64,000 nt of DNA from Rotaria socialis (Eukaryota > Rotifera > Eurotatoria > Philodinida > Philodinidae), in NCBI GenBank assembly GCA_905331475.1, contig CAJNYU010000017.1:1-64000 (forward strand). Reading direction: 5' to 3'. Position 1 is the first letter of the stretch. Each line of letters begins with the position of its first letter. The notes below the pieces were generated by a model. That model was not told the origin of the DNA. It was given only the letters and a program-made list of their open reading frames with translations, and did not search any database. Shown here piece after piece: positions 11,191 to 23,302 of the stretch. The translations under genes and the position numbers were made by a program.

Positions 11191-11553
11191 ATTATATTGA
11201 ATTGTATTCGAAACTGAGAACAGTTCAATAACTTATAGGTGATATAAGGCTGTTTCAATTGTATATTGAAATGGATTCAGATTTGGAAAAGAAAATGATT
11301 CTTGATCGAATCGACTATACTTGATACTGTGAGTAGTTTTAGTTCACTAAATACATCCGAAACTGAGTAGTGACGAAGATGGAAAACGAAAATGAAATAG
11401 AGTCAAATTATTTTGAGAGGTTCGAGGACTGCGATTTCTTTCACTCCACATAAAATTCTAAAAGCATTAAAAATTCTAGTAGCCCTTCGTTACATCAAAT
11501 GAAAACTCCAGATCGGTTTCCGGTTCGTTATTGTATGTTTTCATGATTGAGTA

Positions 11554-11802
11554 TACTGTAAAAAAACAGGCTTATAATAATAAAACTTTCAAAAGGCTTT
11601 ATGAATTTCATAAACCTACGGAAAAATTTTCTTTTTATTCTACGAATTCTGCTAAAGGGTACATTGATAAACCTTCATCCGCAAGGTTTATGAAGTTAAT
11701 AACCCTTTAAATGGTATATTACTGTTCACATAACATAAACGGTTGATGAAATTCATAAAGCCTTTTGAATAGTTTATTATTATAAGTCTACTTTTTACAG
11801 TG
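11554..11802. mobile_element. MITE with TACTGTAAAAA-type inverted ends
   Basis: The left end TACTGTAAAAA and the right end (complement of CACTGTAAAAA) are followed on both sides by related sequence, CTTATAATAATAAA then CAAAAGGCTTTATGAATTTC. The inverted arms are about 65 bp long. A TA dinucleotide flanks each end or nearly so, as in Tc1/mariner-type MITEs. No coding capacity. Confidence 0.6.
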
Positions 11803-13062
11803 TGTACTGGGAAACTCTTCTGTTCACCTGAGAGAATATTTTGGAACTGAACTGGTAATCTGGTATACCTCATCAGATTTTGAATCAGGTCATTGATAGT
11901 TTAAGTTTCCTAGAATGCCCTGGGGATTTCTCAAAATACGATTGTTTCCGATATCAGGAAAAGGGTATTCCAAAATACTCTGAGCGTAATAATGGAGTTT
12001 ACATTTTACATTAGCACTTTAATTAGCACGAATCTGAATGAAAAAAGCCTGATACATAGAAAGCTGAGTAAAGTCAAACATCTATATTTCAAATCACTTT
12101 TTCAACATATCTTTTACAAAAATGATGAATTCTCTAATGTAAAAGCATTAGTCTAAATAATGCATTGTAATTTGGTCTGTGACAGTTTAGAACTGAGAAG
12201 CGTGCTCGTATTTCCTAACCAATTCCTTTCGAAAGAATTGAACTAGCCACTCATTCTCTCTGTGTAGAAATATTCGACCATTTTGCCATACAGACTAATA
12301 TAATACTAAAATATTATCTATGTATCTACGTAATATTATACATAGATATCAGTTCTCCAAAAACAAAACTGGTAGCTGTTGCAGGTCAAACTGTAATGCA
12401 GTGAATATTTAGGCATCATCGTTCATTTTCGCCAGTATTTTGAACAATGTATTCAAAGGTCAAAAATAATCAATTATGTCGATTAATTCTTTTGTGTTTT
12501 GAAATAATGGAAAATAATGGACTATTTTCCCATTACTCATCCATTATCGACTACAACGAAAGTAGACGATCGGGAATTTATATTTAAAAATGAAAATATA
12601 AAATCATCATTTGCTGTATTTTTTCAATAAAAAGTATCTCCGCTCCATTTATATTTATATAACTATGAATTAAATAAAAAATAAACTCATAAAAAAGCAA
12701 ATGTAAATCAATTCACGATGAACTCAAGCTTAGAACAAATATTCATAATTGCTTCAAAACTTCAACATGCTTTTCTTCTTTGTTCACGTGATTAGGAAAA
12801 AATATTGCATAGAAATACAATATAATTTACTTTTTTTTCTAGTTTATAATGTAGAAATATAAATAAAATTTTGTATGATTTAATCAGAACGAGCATTGTG
12901 ACAACCAGGTACGGCCGTCAATGAATATTTACGATAATGTAGCAAACCACAAGTGTCAAACTTAGAATCATTTACAAACCGTGTTTAAAAATTTTGATAT
13001 GCCCGCATTACAGCAATCATTCACATGCAAAATCCTACATTAATATGACCGTATCCCATTAA
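11803..13062. other. no gene found
   Basis: AT-rich sequence. A small palindromic stretch around 12,300-12,355 (ATCTATGTAT with its complement) is the only structure seen. Confidence 0.4.
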
Positions 13063-13488
13063 ACGAGAAAAGTAAATGTCTACAACAGTCCAGGGGATGA
13101 GAATAGCAGTCAAGACGCGTATTTCACTCCGCGTAACCAAAAACAGTGTTATAGCGCCAAAGTGCATAAAATTGTTTTCAACATTAAGAACTTTCTGCAA
13201 AAATCAGCTTTTGCAAAAATGTGTAGAGAGAATGGTAGTCATACGTATGTCTGGAACGAGAAACCGGCATATTTTTACGACCAGTCTCAGGAGAATACAA
13301 AACAATGGGAAACTGTAAAAGAGATTTTGTTTGATTTTTGCATTGACACTTCGGCCATCCATCGACTGGATTTCACAAAATCTCTCTTAACATCAGTGTT
13401 CCCTAGATTTTATAAAATGGATTGTAGTTTCCGTTCAGAGGTAAATCTATCGAAGATTGGTGAGGTTATGTTAAAGGCACAAGTTTGA
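13063..13488 (+). CDS. hypothetical protein or exon remnant
   Basis: The frame is open from just after a TAA at 13060 to a stop at 13488, 142 codons in all, with the first in-frame ATG at 13162 (108 residues from there). The sequence is diverse, with aromatic and charged residues and no low complexity (for example KMCRENGSHTYVWNEKPAY), so it looks more coding-like than neighbouring frames. The absence of an ATG near the upstream boundary suggests a 3' exon or a relic. I do not recognise the family. It may come from one of the surrounding transposons. Confidence 0.3.
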   Translation, partial: TRKVNVYNSPGDENSSQDAYFTPRNQKQCYSAKVHKIVFNIKNFLQKSAFAKMCRENGSHTYVWNEKPAYFYDQSQENTKQWETVKEILFDFCIDTSAIHRLDFTKSLLTSVFPRFYKMDCSFRSEVNLSKIGEVMLKAQV

Positions 13489-14065
13489 GCAAATTAAATA
13501 CAACGGGAAATTATAAAAGAATGACGCGATCCAAAAATGGCTTTTTAAACAAGTCCATGTTTTCCATAGAAAGTAGATCTCAGAAGACTTGGAGCTAGAG
13601 AGACATGAAAATAGGGGAGAACTACCCAGATTGAAACATACATTGTGTAAACAATTGTATACGGCTTGTCTACGATAAGAAGCAATGCCGTAAACACGCT
13701 GTATCCAAGCCGTATATTAACCAAACTACAAAACATCAATGATCTAGGTAAGGAATGTTGTAGAACTTATATTGAAATAGTCATTTGAAGCTCATATGAA
13801 TATTTGAAGATTACAATCCCATCTGCATTCTTTCTCGTTTAGCTGATCTAAACCATACAATTTACATCATTGGAAACTTCGTTTCAACTTATTTTTTAGA
13901 TATACGTACATCAACCAGTTCCTTTTAATTATTTTTATCAGTCTATATTCTACTACTATTTAGTCGTTGCATTTATTTTAATATGTGAAATAAAAAAAAA
14001 GAAATCGAAGCTAATACGAACAATACTTAATTAACAGGTATCATTTAAAATATTAATATCTATAA
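13489..14065. other. no gene found
   Basis: AT-rich spacer up to the hAT-like element at 14066. Its last 8 bases (14058-14065, ATCTATAA) are the element's target-site duplication. Confidence 0.4.
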
Positions 14066-15532
14066 CAGAGATATCCACAGGGCAACTTTTTGCACTCTGT
14101 CTGCTCTGCCCTGTCCTGTTGAAAATAAATGAACAAATTTAAGATGCTTCCTGCCCCTGCCCTGCCCTGCCCTGCTGAAAACCGACAGGGCAGGGCAGGG
14201 TACCCTGCTGAATTGAAATAGTGTCTGTGTTATAATTTTTGATATATCTCAAAATAAAAAGACATGTTTTTCATTGTAGCATAGAACAGTTTTTTGTTTT
14301 AGAGCCAGTTCAGACAAGTCACGATGGACTCTTTCTAATCAGCGGTGGTCAATTTAATCGATACTTTTATGATGATAGATGCAAGTGTTTGATGAATTCA
14401 TGTGAAAACTGTTTCAAAAAATCTTGTTCAATTCTTGAGGCATTAGATTTTTCTGAGACCTATACTTCTTAAAGAAAATATTTATTTTGCTTGAAATTTT
14501 CAATGTAGATCTATATTTAGTTGAGATGTTTTCCCTGAAAATATGAGCTCAAACTGATCGATTATTGATGAATTGACCTCGAATACCAGGAACATTGAAA
14601 AAATTCTGTTTTTTTTTGTATTTTGTGGATGTACATTTTCATTTAGTAGATATCACTAGCGAGCTAAAATTTTAACCACAGAGATCTCATTGACTAGGTC
14701 TGGTAAAAAATTTAGTTCTCCAGCTAGTTTCATTTTTGTATGGAATCCTCATGAAAAATGTGATTTCTCCATCACCATGATTTTGATGAAAATCGCATTT
14801 TTACAACGGCTTCCGATCGATGAGGACTAACAGGAGAGCTAAATTCTTTATCAGACTTAGTCAAGGAGATATATGTGGTTAAAATTTTAGCTCGCCAGTA
14901 CTATCTACTAAATGAAAATGTACATCCACAAAATACAAAAAAAAACAGAATTTTTTCAATGTTACCGGTGCTCGAGGTCAACTTATCAATAATCGATTAG
15001 TTTGAGCTCATATTTTCAGGGCAAATATCTCAACTAACGATAGATCTATATTGAAAATTTCAAGCAAAATGAGCATTTTCTTGAAGAGGTATAAGTCTCA
15101 AAAAAATCACGAATCTGTTAATTTTTGATGAGGATGCTCTTAGAAAAATTTTATTATCTCGAGAATAGAACAAAATATTTTGAAATGGCTTGTGTGGAAG
15201 TGGAAACTCATGAAACATTTGTCTCCATCGAGCGTAAAAACGAGTCAACCGGCGACCATCGATTGAGCAGCTTCAGTGGAAACGGGTCGTGGCTTATATG
15301 GACCAGGTCAGATGGATAAACTTCTGACTATCAGTTTGTGTCGTTCTCTGGAGTCTATTTTCTTATTTTTGAGTCCTGCGAGCTGAACGAAAAATTTCTT
15401 CAGCACGGAAATCCAAACAATTGGGTTTTCACTTTGCAGGGTATAAGGTCTCACCTTGTCTTGCCCTGCAATTTCCTTGGCCTACCCTGTTCCTGCTCAG
15501 GGCAGGGTAACCCTGTCCTGTGGACATCTCTG
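14066..15532. mobile_element. non-autonomous hAT-like element with 8-bp TSD
   Basis: The left end reads CAGAGATATCCACAGGGCA and the right end is the complement of CAGAGATGTCCACAGGAC. ATCTATAA occurs immediately outside both ends (14058-14065 and 15533-15540). Just inside each end are clusters of CCCTGCCCTG words and their complements, which look like subterminal binding repeats. The centre is a nested palindrome (14441-15117). No transposase was seen; open frames here are short and featureless. Confidence 0.85.
14441..15117. repeat. large palindrome nested in the hAT-like element
   Basis: The left arm (about 14441-14742) is repeated in inverse order as the right arm (about 14826-15117). Matching blocks include TTTGAGCTCATATTTTC-like sequence, the CATTTAGTAGATA block and the AGCTAAATT block. 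The loop between them is about 80 bp. Arms of about 300 bp with modest divergence suggest a separate foldback element that inserted into, or formed within, the hAT copy. Confidence 0.7.
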
Positions 15533-15540
15533 ATCTATAA

Positions 15541-16289
15541 CCCGGTTAAGGCATCTCAAGGTGGTAATCCACTTCGTACTGACGAGGGAACGAAATATTC
15601 TCGCGGCGTAGTAATGATTGATAGATAAACTGAGTCACCGAACACAAAGGAAGAAGAAAGAAATAAGCACTGGTGAATATTTTTTCTGCAGACTGTTAAT
15701 ATTACTTCATATTCTAACAAAGTATTATATTTATTCAGATATTATTCTTTATGTCTGCGCTTCACATTTTTAGAAAATACGATTGAAATATTTGTATTGT
15801 GCATATATTAAGAGACGGAAAATATTGAGGACGAACTGGATAACCCTCAATAAAAGCTGAACGTTTCTGATGACTTCATTTTAAAGAGCTGTCACTTTAT
15901 CTTCTATTTGTAGAAAGATGTTATGTCAAGTGATCTCTCTCCTGTCATAAGTATGTTCTTTCTTCTTCTCTCGGCTTCATTCTATCACGTTTAAAATCAT
16001 TCCATTCTTCTTCTTGTATCTATTCTATTTAGGTGAGTGTTAATGTTAAAAGAAAGGGGGATTATTTCTGACGAAAAGATAATAATAAGAAGCAGGCGAA
16101 ATAAATACGAAGATTGTAACAAGGATGACTAAAATTTTGGCTGCAAAGCCCTATATCATCCTAATTTTGGCAAGTGGATTTATATGAAGTGTAGCTATAC
16201 TTGTTCTATGAAGACGTTTTATGAATATTCGGGAAAAGTCAACCAAGCAATGCTGTATTGGAATTCACTTATGCGAAATTGATCGTACC
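15541..16289. other. no gene found
   Basis: AT-rich spacer between two elements. No supported feature. Confidence 0.4.
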
Positions 16290-16581
16290 CAGGTCGAACA
16301 TTCCAGTCACCGGATCCCGTAGGATACTCCAGAGAATATGCGGGGAAGTCACCATATCCTGCAGGAAAACACGGGAAATCGCTGGAACATGGAGGCAGTA
16401 TTCCGGTGAAAAATACAGCCGGACTTTTCCGCCAAATTCCTGCTAAATTCCAGTGCTTTTCGGCAGGAATTGATCGGAAATCACCGGAAAAAAGCGAAAA
16501 TTTTCCAACCGGAATACTGCTTCCACAAAATCAGCGGAACTATCCGGAGCCGGCCGTTTCCAGACCGGACTGTTCGACCTG
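16290..16581. mobile_element. MITE with CAGGTCGAACA inverted ends
   Basis: The left end CAGGTCGAACATTCC is matched by the complement at the right end (GTTCGACCTG). The interior is GC-richer and filled with CCGGAA, TTCCGG and GGAATACTG words that form an imperfect inner palindrome. No convincing target-site duplication was seen, so insertion mechanism and family are open. Confidence 0.5.
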
Positions 16582-16863
16582 AGATAACATATTCCAATAT
16601 ATTATGCTGCACTATTCACAACTGCTATATAAATATCCGGAACGTAACATTTTTTCTTTAGTAGATCTATGTGAAGGCTATAATTTAACATTGAAATTGG
16701 GAAAATTGCTTTTTCTTTCATAAATATTGTATAATATTTACTTGTTTTATGTCTTTTATGATCCATCTCTACTGTTAATTATCATAATAGAAATTGTATT
16801 CGAATTTTCGTTCGTTGTAAACTTCATAAATTATGAATTGATCCTAATCTTAGCTATAGTTAC

Positions 16864-17167
16864 TTGATGATTTTTATTCATCATTTATTACGAAATTACA
16901 GTGATTATTCGACGCAGAAATGTTTCAAACTGGAACCATCATCAGATGATGGTAACAGTAAACATATTCATGTTGATGTCCGTGATAATCCAAATACAAG
17001 AGAACGGCGTAAAAACGTTGTAAAACGTCAAAAAACGACTCGTTAAACGGACTGACAGATTACGACGAAAGGAGGTGACAATTAATGCTTTATTATACCG
17101 TTTTATAGCCATTTCGGATCTTTTAAGACGCCGATTCACATGGCCAGAATGGTCGCCTTGGGAAAGA
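16864..17167 (+). pseudogene. coding-like remnant with frameshift, unknown
   Basis: A basic, coding-like stretch runs in one frame to about 17046 (containing SSDDGNSKHIHVDVRDNP and RERRKNVVKRQ). It appears to continue in another frame from about 17040 to a TGA near 17167 (RLRRKEVTINALLYR, then RRRFTWPEWSPWER). No GT-AG intron reconciles the phases, so a frameshift is likely. I do not recognise the family. Confidence 0.3.
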
Positions 17168-17701
17168 TGATACACATAATAAGACTGATAATGATGATGT
17201 TCTTGTTTAGGGTCTGTTATTGTATATAATATCCGGTGTGATGATATATTTTCTTATGCACGTATTACGTAAACATAAGATGTTTAGAACTATGGTATTA
17301 TATAATACACAGATTGGAGCGATAGAATTTCTTTTTGTATTTTACGTCATATGAAATAAATATTTGTCGGTAATATTAATATAATTTTAGTGAGTGTGAT
17401 CTATACACATTAAATTTCTTTTTAATCTCAATAATATATAGGTATTTAAAAAGAAGTAAATAAGTATTGGAATAAATTTTGAAGTTTATTTCTTCTCATT
17501 GTAAATTTTGAAACAAGATCTGCGATAGTCAATGATTAGAATGGCGATATAATACATGAAAAGCTACATATTTTTGTTCATCTATGATCAAATAACAAGA
17601 TAATGATAGTTGAATCATTTTCTTGTGTTTAGTAAGTTACATCGTGTTTCGACATTTTATTAATGCAGAGATTACGCTAGTTGTTTTTCATTTTGAGGCA
17701 T
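17168..17701. other. no gene found
   Basis: AT-rich spacer with short TA-rich tracts. No supported feature. Confidence 0.4.
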
Positions 17702-17709
17702 AATTAGAC

Positions 17710-18983
17710 TAGTGGCATAACCAGGGGGGGGGGCAGGTGGGGCTCAGCCCCACCACCGGGAGCTTAAGCCCCACCACACTTACTTTGAAGTTTCTGAGCT
17801 TTTAGAGAAAAATAGTCGAACTATGTTGAAATAAACAATAATTTTTTTCATTATTATATTTTGCGTGCACATCTGAAGTAACTGGGCGTTTACCGAGACT
17901 ACTCAGTCTGAAAACAGACATTTAACTCGATTCTGATGTTATGTTTGAGACTTCATTGATATCCCATGTTTTTTTTAACATGGGTGGTATACTCGCAATA
18001 TAGCAACGATAGTTACATGCTTAATTAGACGGCATGATCATCGTTCGAACCTACTCATTCGTAATCTTTTGATTGAAAAAGTTAATTTAATCTGATTTAT
18101 GCTAAAATTTGAGTAAGTAATTTTACTAAAACAATCAAGCATTTTGTATATTTATATATAGGAAGTTGTTTTTATATACCATCTTATTGTTTCTGAAAAA
18201 AATGCAATATATATATATATATATAAATACACAAAATAAAATGATTTTTTTATGAAATAAATTACAATGAATTGACTGCGTATGCCAAATTACACTTATT
18301 TCTTAAAATCATATGATTACAAATAGCGGCATCAATATGAATTCTGTGTTGATTTTTCTGCATTCCATCATTCTATGCAGAAAAAGCTGATGAGAATTTT
18401 CGTCTAAAATGTTTTAGACCAATTATTAATATTGAGTTTCAAAATTAAAAAGATAAATATAGAAATATATGAATAAAAGTAATAGTTTCGATTTATACTC
18501 GCACCGACATGTACAAATAAAGGTCGTAGCCATCTTTTATATAAAAAAAAGAATTAAGACACTAATGAAACGAAAGTTTTGAGATACTCTTCCGATGAAA
18601 GTTAATTAAAGAAGTCGTTAAATATCATTATCAGATACAACAAAGTGTTGTTTCATCCACATGTCAATGTGAAATGATATTTAAAACAAATGTTTTGTTC
18701 GCTCTGCTCTTATTACAGTTACGATAGACAATTTGAAAAAAAGCAATCATTGGTATTTTTTGGCGCATCCCTAACCGTCGGCATAACACGACACTGGAAG
18801 GAGCCGACGGCATACCATCACTATACCGCCGATTTCATTGACTATCGTGGTATACTGGTGACAATTCAAGAAAATGTGTCAGATCAAATGAATCTTCACG
18901 AATAAATTGATCAGTACCTGAAAGTGGACAGACATAGTCTGGGGCTGAGCCCCACCACCCATAAATTTCTGGTTACGCCGCTA
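17710..18983. mobile_element. hAT-like element with 8-bp TSD
   Basis: The left end TAGTGGCATAACCAG pairs with the right end, the complement of TAGCGGCGTAACCAG. AATTAGAC lies immediately outside both ends (17702-17709 and 18984-18991). Both subterminal regions contain GGGGCTCAGCCCCACCAC or its close relative, which is itself palindromic. An open frame at 18690-18905 has no recognisable transposase motif. A TA microsatellite lies near 18200-18226. Confidence 0.85.
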
Positions 18984-19241
18984 AATTAGACATCATAAGA
19001 GATATCTATAACTACTTTCTATTGATCATGAATAATTTAATTAGATTTTGTTCATTTTAATTCAAGAAGGAAAAATGTTTTCAATTGTTTTCGCGTTTTT
19101 TTTATAATGACGAAGCTGGATACATTTAACAACAATATTTATATACAATGACACAAAAATAGTAGTAATGAATAATAAACAGTGACAAAAATCACGCTGG
19201 TGCGCATTGTTAAAAAAACATGAACAAAGTAAATGAAATAT

Positions 19242-22200
19242 TTAAGCTTCAGTATCATCAGGACCACTTTCGTGTCCTTTGAGACGTATTCGAGCGAATT
19301 CTTCAAAGATAAAATCATCATCGTGAGCAGCATTATCAAAACTAAAAGGAAGTAAAATATTTCTTTCTACTTTTATTTATTAATGAAAAATCTACAAACT
19401 TTGTGTCAAGTTGAATTAAATTATGATCAATAGGTACATCAGTTGCTTGTTGATCGTCGGGATTTTGTTGATCAAGTTGTTGAGATGGCGAAGATGTTGG
19501 AGGAGGTTTTGGATGAGTTAATGTAAATGGTAACTCAACAGCTAAATCACTGTTAAATAAAAAAAAGATACATTTTGTTGTTTTTCAAAGAAAAAATTAA
19601 ATAATTTTACCCTCCCATCGAAACAACTATTTTAACTTTCACTTTATATTGCACAATAATTCCAAGATTTTCTTTTTGTGTATTATTTCGTATTCTATAT
19701 TCGATAAATTTTTAATTTTATTGAATTGAACTAAAAACTTACATAGTTGACGATGCTAAATTTGTATCTTCATGTTTTAATTTTCCATCTAATGCTAAAC
19801 CTCTCTTATCTTTATTATTTGCTAGAAGTGGTATTAATGAATAAACTTTTGTCAAATTTGAACATGGAGTAATTGGAAAGCCTTCACTGAAAATAAGACA
19901 AAAAGCACATAAGTTGAGTAGCTTCATTTAAAAATTCCGAAAACGATACACAAAAAAGAAGCAAAGCGTTAAGAAAAATATCAAGGCGTACTCAGTTCCT
20001 AATTCAGCAACAGAACATTTGTAATGCGCATTTGTAAACATACATATTTCAGAATATTGTTCTACTAAAATAATAATTATTTAAAGCATACAACATTTAA
20101 ACAAAACAATAGCATTTATCATTACAAGCAATACGTAGATAAAACAAAGAAACAATACTGAACAAACTTTCCGTTTACCTCGATTCAAGTACAGCTACAT
20201 CACATTTGTACTGAGTTGACGAGTACAAGCAGATTTCTGCATTTTGTACAACTACACATTTAAGGATTATATTAATATGTATGCATATATTTGTAATCAA
20301 TTTTATTTTTTTTTTAAAGAATTTTATTCGTTTTTTAAGAAATAACTTCAATCAAAACTAAAAAACAATTTTCGTTCAGCATACATACCCGAAATACGGA
20401 TTTTTCGTAAAGTTTTATTTGAATTATTTGTAACAACAACATTAACATTTATACTTTCACCATGATAATACATCTAAATATGATTATATAATTAAAAAAA
20501 CAAACACAAATAAAATTATTTCAGCTTAACGAAGACAAACCTCTTTATCAAGTGTACATTCTAAATGTAATGGTGCTGGCGACATCATAAAATCTTTATG
20601 CGCTTCAATAACAGGCTGTGGCGCTGGAATTTCTGGTGCATAAGTTAATTTTCTAATTGCTAATCGAACAGAACTTCGTTTATGTGATTTATCTTCATTT
20701 GCTTCAGCGACATAAGTTTTTAATTCATAATCAACGCCACATGGCTTTCCTGTATCACCAACAGCTGGTTGTAATGTTACAGAAGCTGGTGCATTTTGAG
20801 GTATCTCAAAAATATTTAATTATTTAGCTATTTTCTTTTATCAAAAATAAAAGTTTACTTCAAAATAAAATGGATACGCATTTGGTCCTAATTTTCTTAA
20901 AAGACGTTGTTGTAAATATGTTAAAGGCTTTTTTTGATCATCGATAGGAGGATAAATTTGTTGAGTTGAACAAAACAAATCCTTTCGAAATGTTAAACCA
21001 AGTACATCAAGATCTTCTCGACCATATCGAAATGCTAGAAATAATATTCTATTAATTTATCTACAACACCAAAATCTATTATATTTTACCTGCTAGTACA
21101 GATGCATATACTTTACGATCTTTAACATACTCAGGATCGACTAGAATGACTCCATCTAAAATAAAATTTTATTAAAGTGAAAAACAAAAAACAAATATAA
21201 ACTGAAACGCTTACCAATCGGATCAATATGATCCATATAATCGATAAAATCTCGTTTTCCAAGATAGCATGTAATCTAATCATAGCAATCAATAGCATAA
21301 ATATATAATTCAACATATTTTAAATACCTTTGAGTTAGGACTACTTTTCTTGAAGACTCTAAATAAAATAAACAAATATTATTAAATAACGTTCACTTGC
21401 GTTACTTACATTGGTGTTACATTACACATTATTTGTCAAAAACAAAAGCAACAAAATCTATTTTTTTAGTTATCAAATAGATAATGTAAGCAATGTCTTA
21501 TAACTAATAATAATCGATGGAGAATAAATGATAAAATCTATCATCCATCTGTCTATAGTGAAGAGGAAAAAACTATCGGCCTTCACATCAAACACAATTC
21601 TTCATCTGTTGTGTATGCCTTTTCTATCTAAGCGAACAAATTGAAAAGACATCGTCGAAAGAACAAACTACAATGAGATTGGCGTCAGATACAACGAAGA
21701 AAAAAATAGAAATTCTATATTTTCCGGGTGAAAGTGATATGACGTCACATGAATATATTGATTCTTACATGTTTGAATAATGTGAGAAAATCTTTTTCGA
21801 CAAAAAAAAGACAAATAAGATCTTATTTTTTTCAATTGGATGATTTATTTTTTTAGGTAATATTCATGCTTATTGGTAAAAGTAAAAAAAAAAGACAAAG
21901 ATTACATTTACTATTTTGTGGCACTTTGCTTCAACTTCCGGTTTTATGCGTGTTTAGAAAATGGGGAAACAAAAACAGAATTTGACGCCTATCACTATTC
22001 AATTTTTTTCTCTCCGTCTTCATATATATATATAAATCTGCATGACATGAGTATTCTCTCGAAAGAATAAGCTCATCTATTTTGTTTTTCTTTTTCTTTA
22101 TAGTGATATAATATTATAGTCACACCATCATTCTCATTTCATTAATATTTCACATAAAGAAAAGAAAAATCCCTGAAAAAAAAGATATACAAATATGATA

Positions 22201-23302
22201 AAAGAAAAAAGAAAGATTTTCCACTTGTTAACAACGGATTTTCTATTTTAATTAATTAAAAGAAAAATGAAAGAGATGAAAAATAGGAAACTGAAAAAGA
22301 AAAAAGCTTATAGTTTGAATCATTTTAAACTTACGGTTTCATAAGATATCATACAGAAATATATTAATTGTTCAACATGATTAAATGGCATAAAAAAATG
22401 AATCAAACAACAATAATTAATCATATGCGTAGTTTCATTACTATGATGAGTTCTTTATTGATCTATCTAGCTGCTAAGATAATGTATCCATGCTGTTTTT
22501 ATTCATATTGACTTGACGTCGTTTGCTTTCTTTATTTTTCTATTTGTAAGTCTCATGAACATACTTTCTTTCCTTCTATTCTTCCACTTCGTTGGAGGTT
22601 CTTTTTTTTTCTTTTTTTCGTAGACGAGAAATGTAATAGTAAGAACAGAAGATAGAAGAATATTTTTGTTAGAAGAACGCGCAAAAGAAGATGCTACTAA
22701 TATAAAAGCTGTCATAATTAAAATATCTACAATTGAGAAGGATAGAAAGAAAAAAACTTTACGAGAAATCTATCATTATTTTTCGATACATCAAGTTACT
22801 AAAAAAAACCAATGTTATAAAATCATTAATTCTATAGAGAACTTTATCTATTATTATGTATTAACAATAAATATTGTTTATCTTGAAAATCTTTTTTTTA
22901 TCTTATTTAAGCAAAAGTATTGTTCGTATAGATAGAATAGAAGAACATAAAAATAGAAAATCTTTATAAAAAACAGAACATGAAATAGAAAAAGAAGTTA
23001 CAATTCATTAAATAAAAATTATCAAATTTTATAAATAAAAAAGAAAACAGACTACTCGATAAAGAACTACTGTCAAAATGTCTTAGTTTATTATTTGAAA
23101 CTCTAATCTATCATTTAAGGTCGCGAAAATCTATCTCTAAATGCTAATTCTCTCGCAAGATATACGACATTTCATTTTGAGAAATAAAGGTTTTTTTTTA
23201 AATAATGAGATTATTAATACTTTACCTTGTTCCTTGCTTTTTTGAATCATCTAAACATAACTCCATTGCACCGTTTCCATTGACTGGGTTTTGCTGTGCC
23301 AT
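19242..23302 (-). CDS. ARRB: beta-arrestin
   Basis: Adaptor that binds phosphorylated, active G-protein-coupled receptors, blocks G-protein coupling and links receptors to clathrin and AP2. Twelve exons: 23302-23226, 21358-21328, 21275-21215, 21155-21090, 21034-20859, 20804-20541, 20473-20389, 20064-19992, 19886-19743, 19694-19611, 19549-19400, 19341-19242. All have GT-AG introns and together give 436 residues, close to vertebrate beta-arrestins. Diagnostic blocks in order: [82 protein letters not shown] and SYKVKVK-like VQYKVKVK. The C-tail keeps a clathrin box, LIQLD (398-402), and an AP2-type [13 protein letters not shown]. The start ATG opens a short non-conserved N-terminus ([11 protein letters not shown]) before the conserved core. 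Intron 1 is about 1.87 kb, while most others are 40-80 nt, and may hold regulatory DNA. Complete, no lesion seen. Confidence 0.95.
21359..23225. other. long first intron of the beta-arrestin gene
   Basis: 1.87 kb of AT-rich sequence with purine-rich (AAAAGAAA) strings. Short open frames here show low-complexity Lys/Ile/Tyr composition and no family resemblance, so I see no nested gene. Confidence 0.6.

Noticed and set aside
21873-22935. Open frames of 65-89 codons in the beta-arrestin first intron
   Set aside because: Biased Lys/Ile/Tyr/Phe composition typical of AT-rich intron sequence; no family resemblance.
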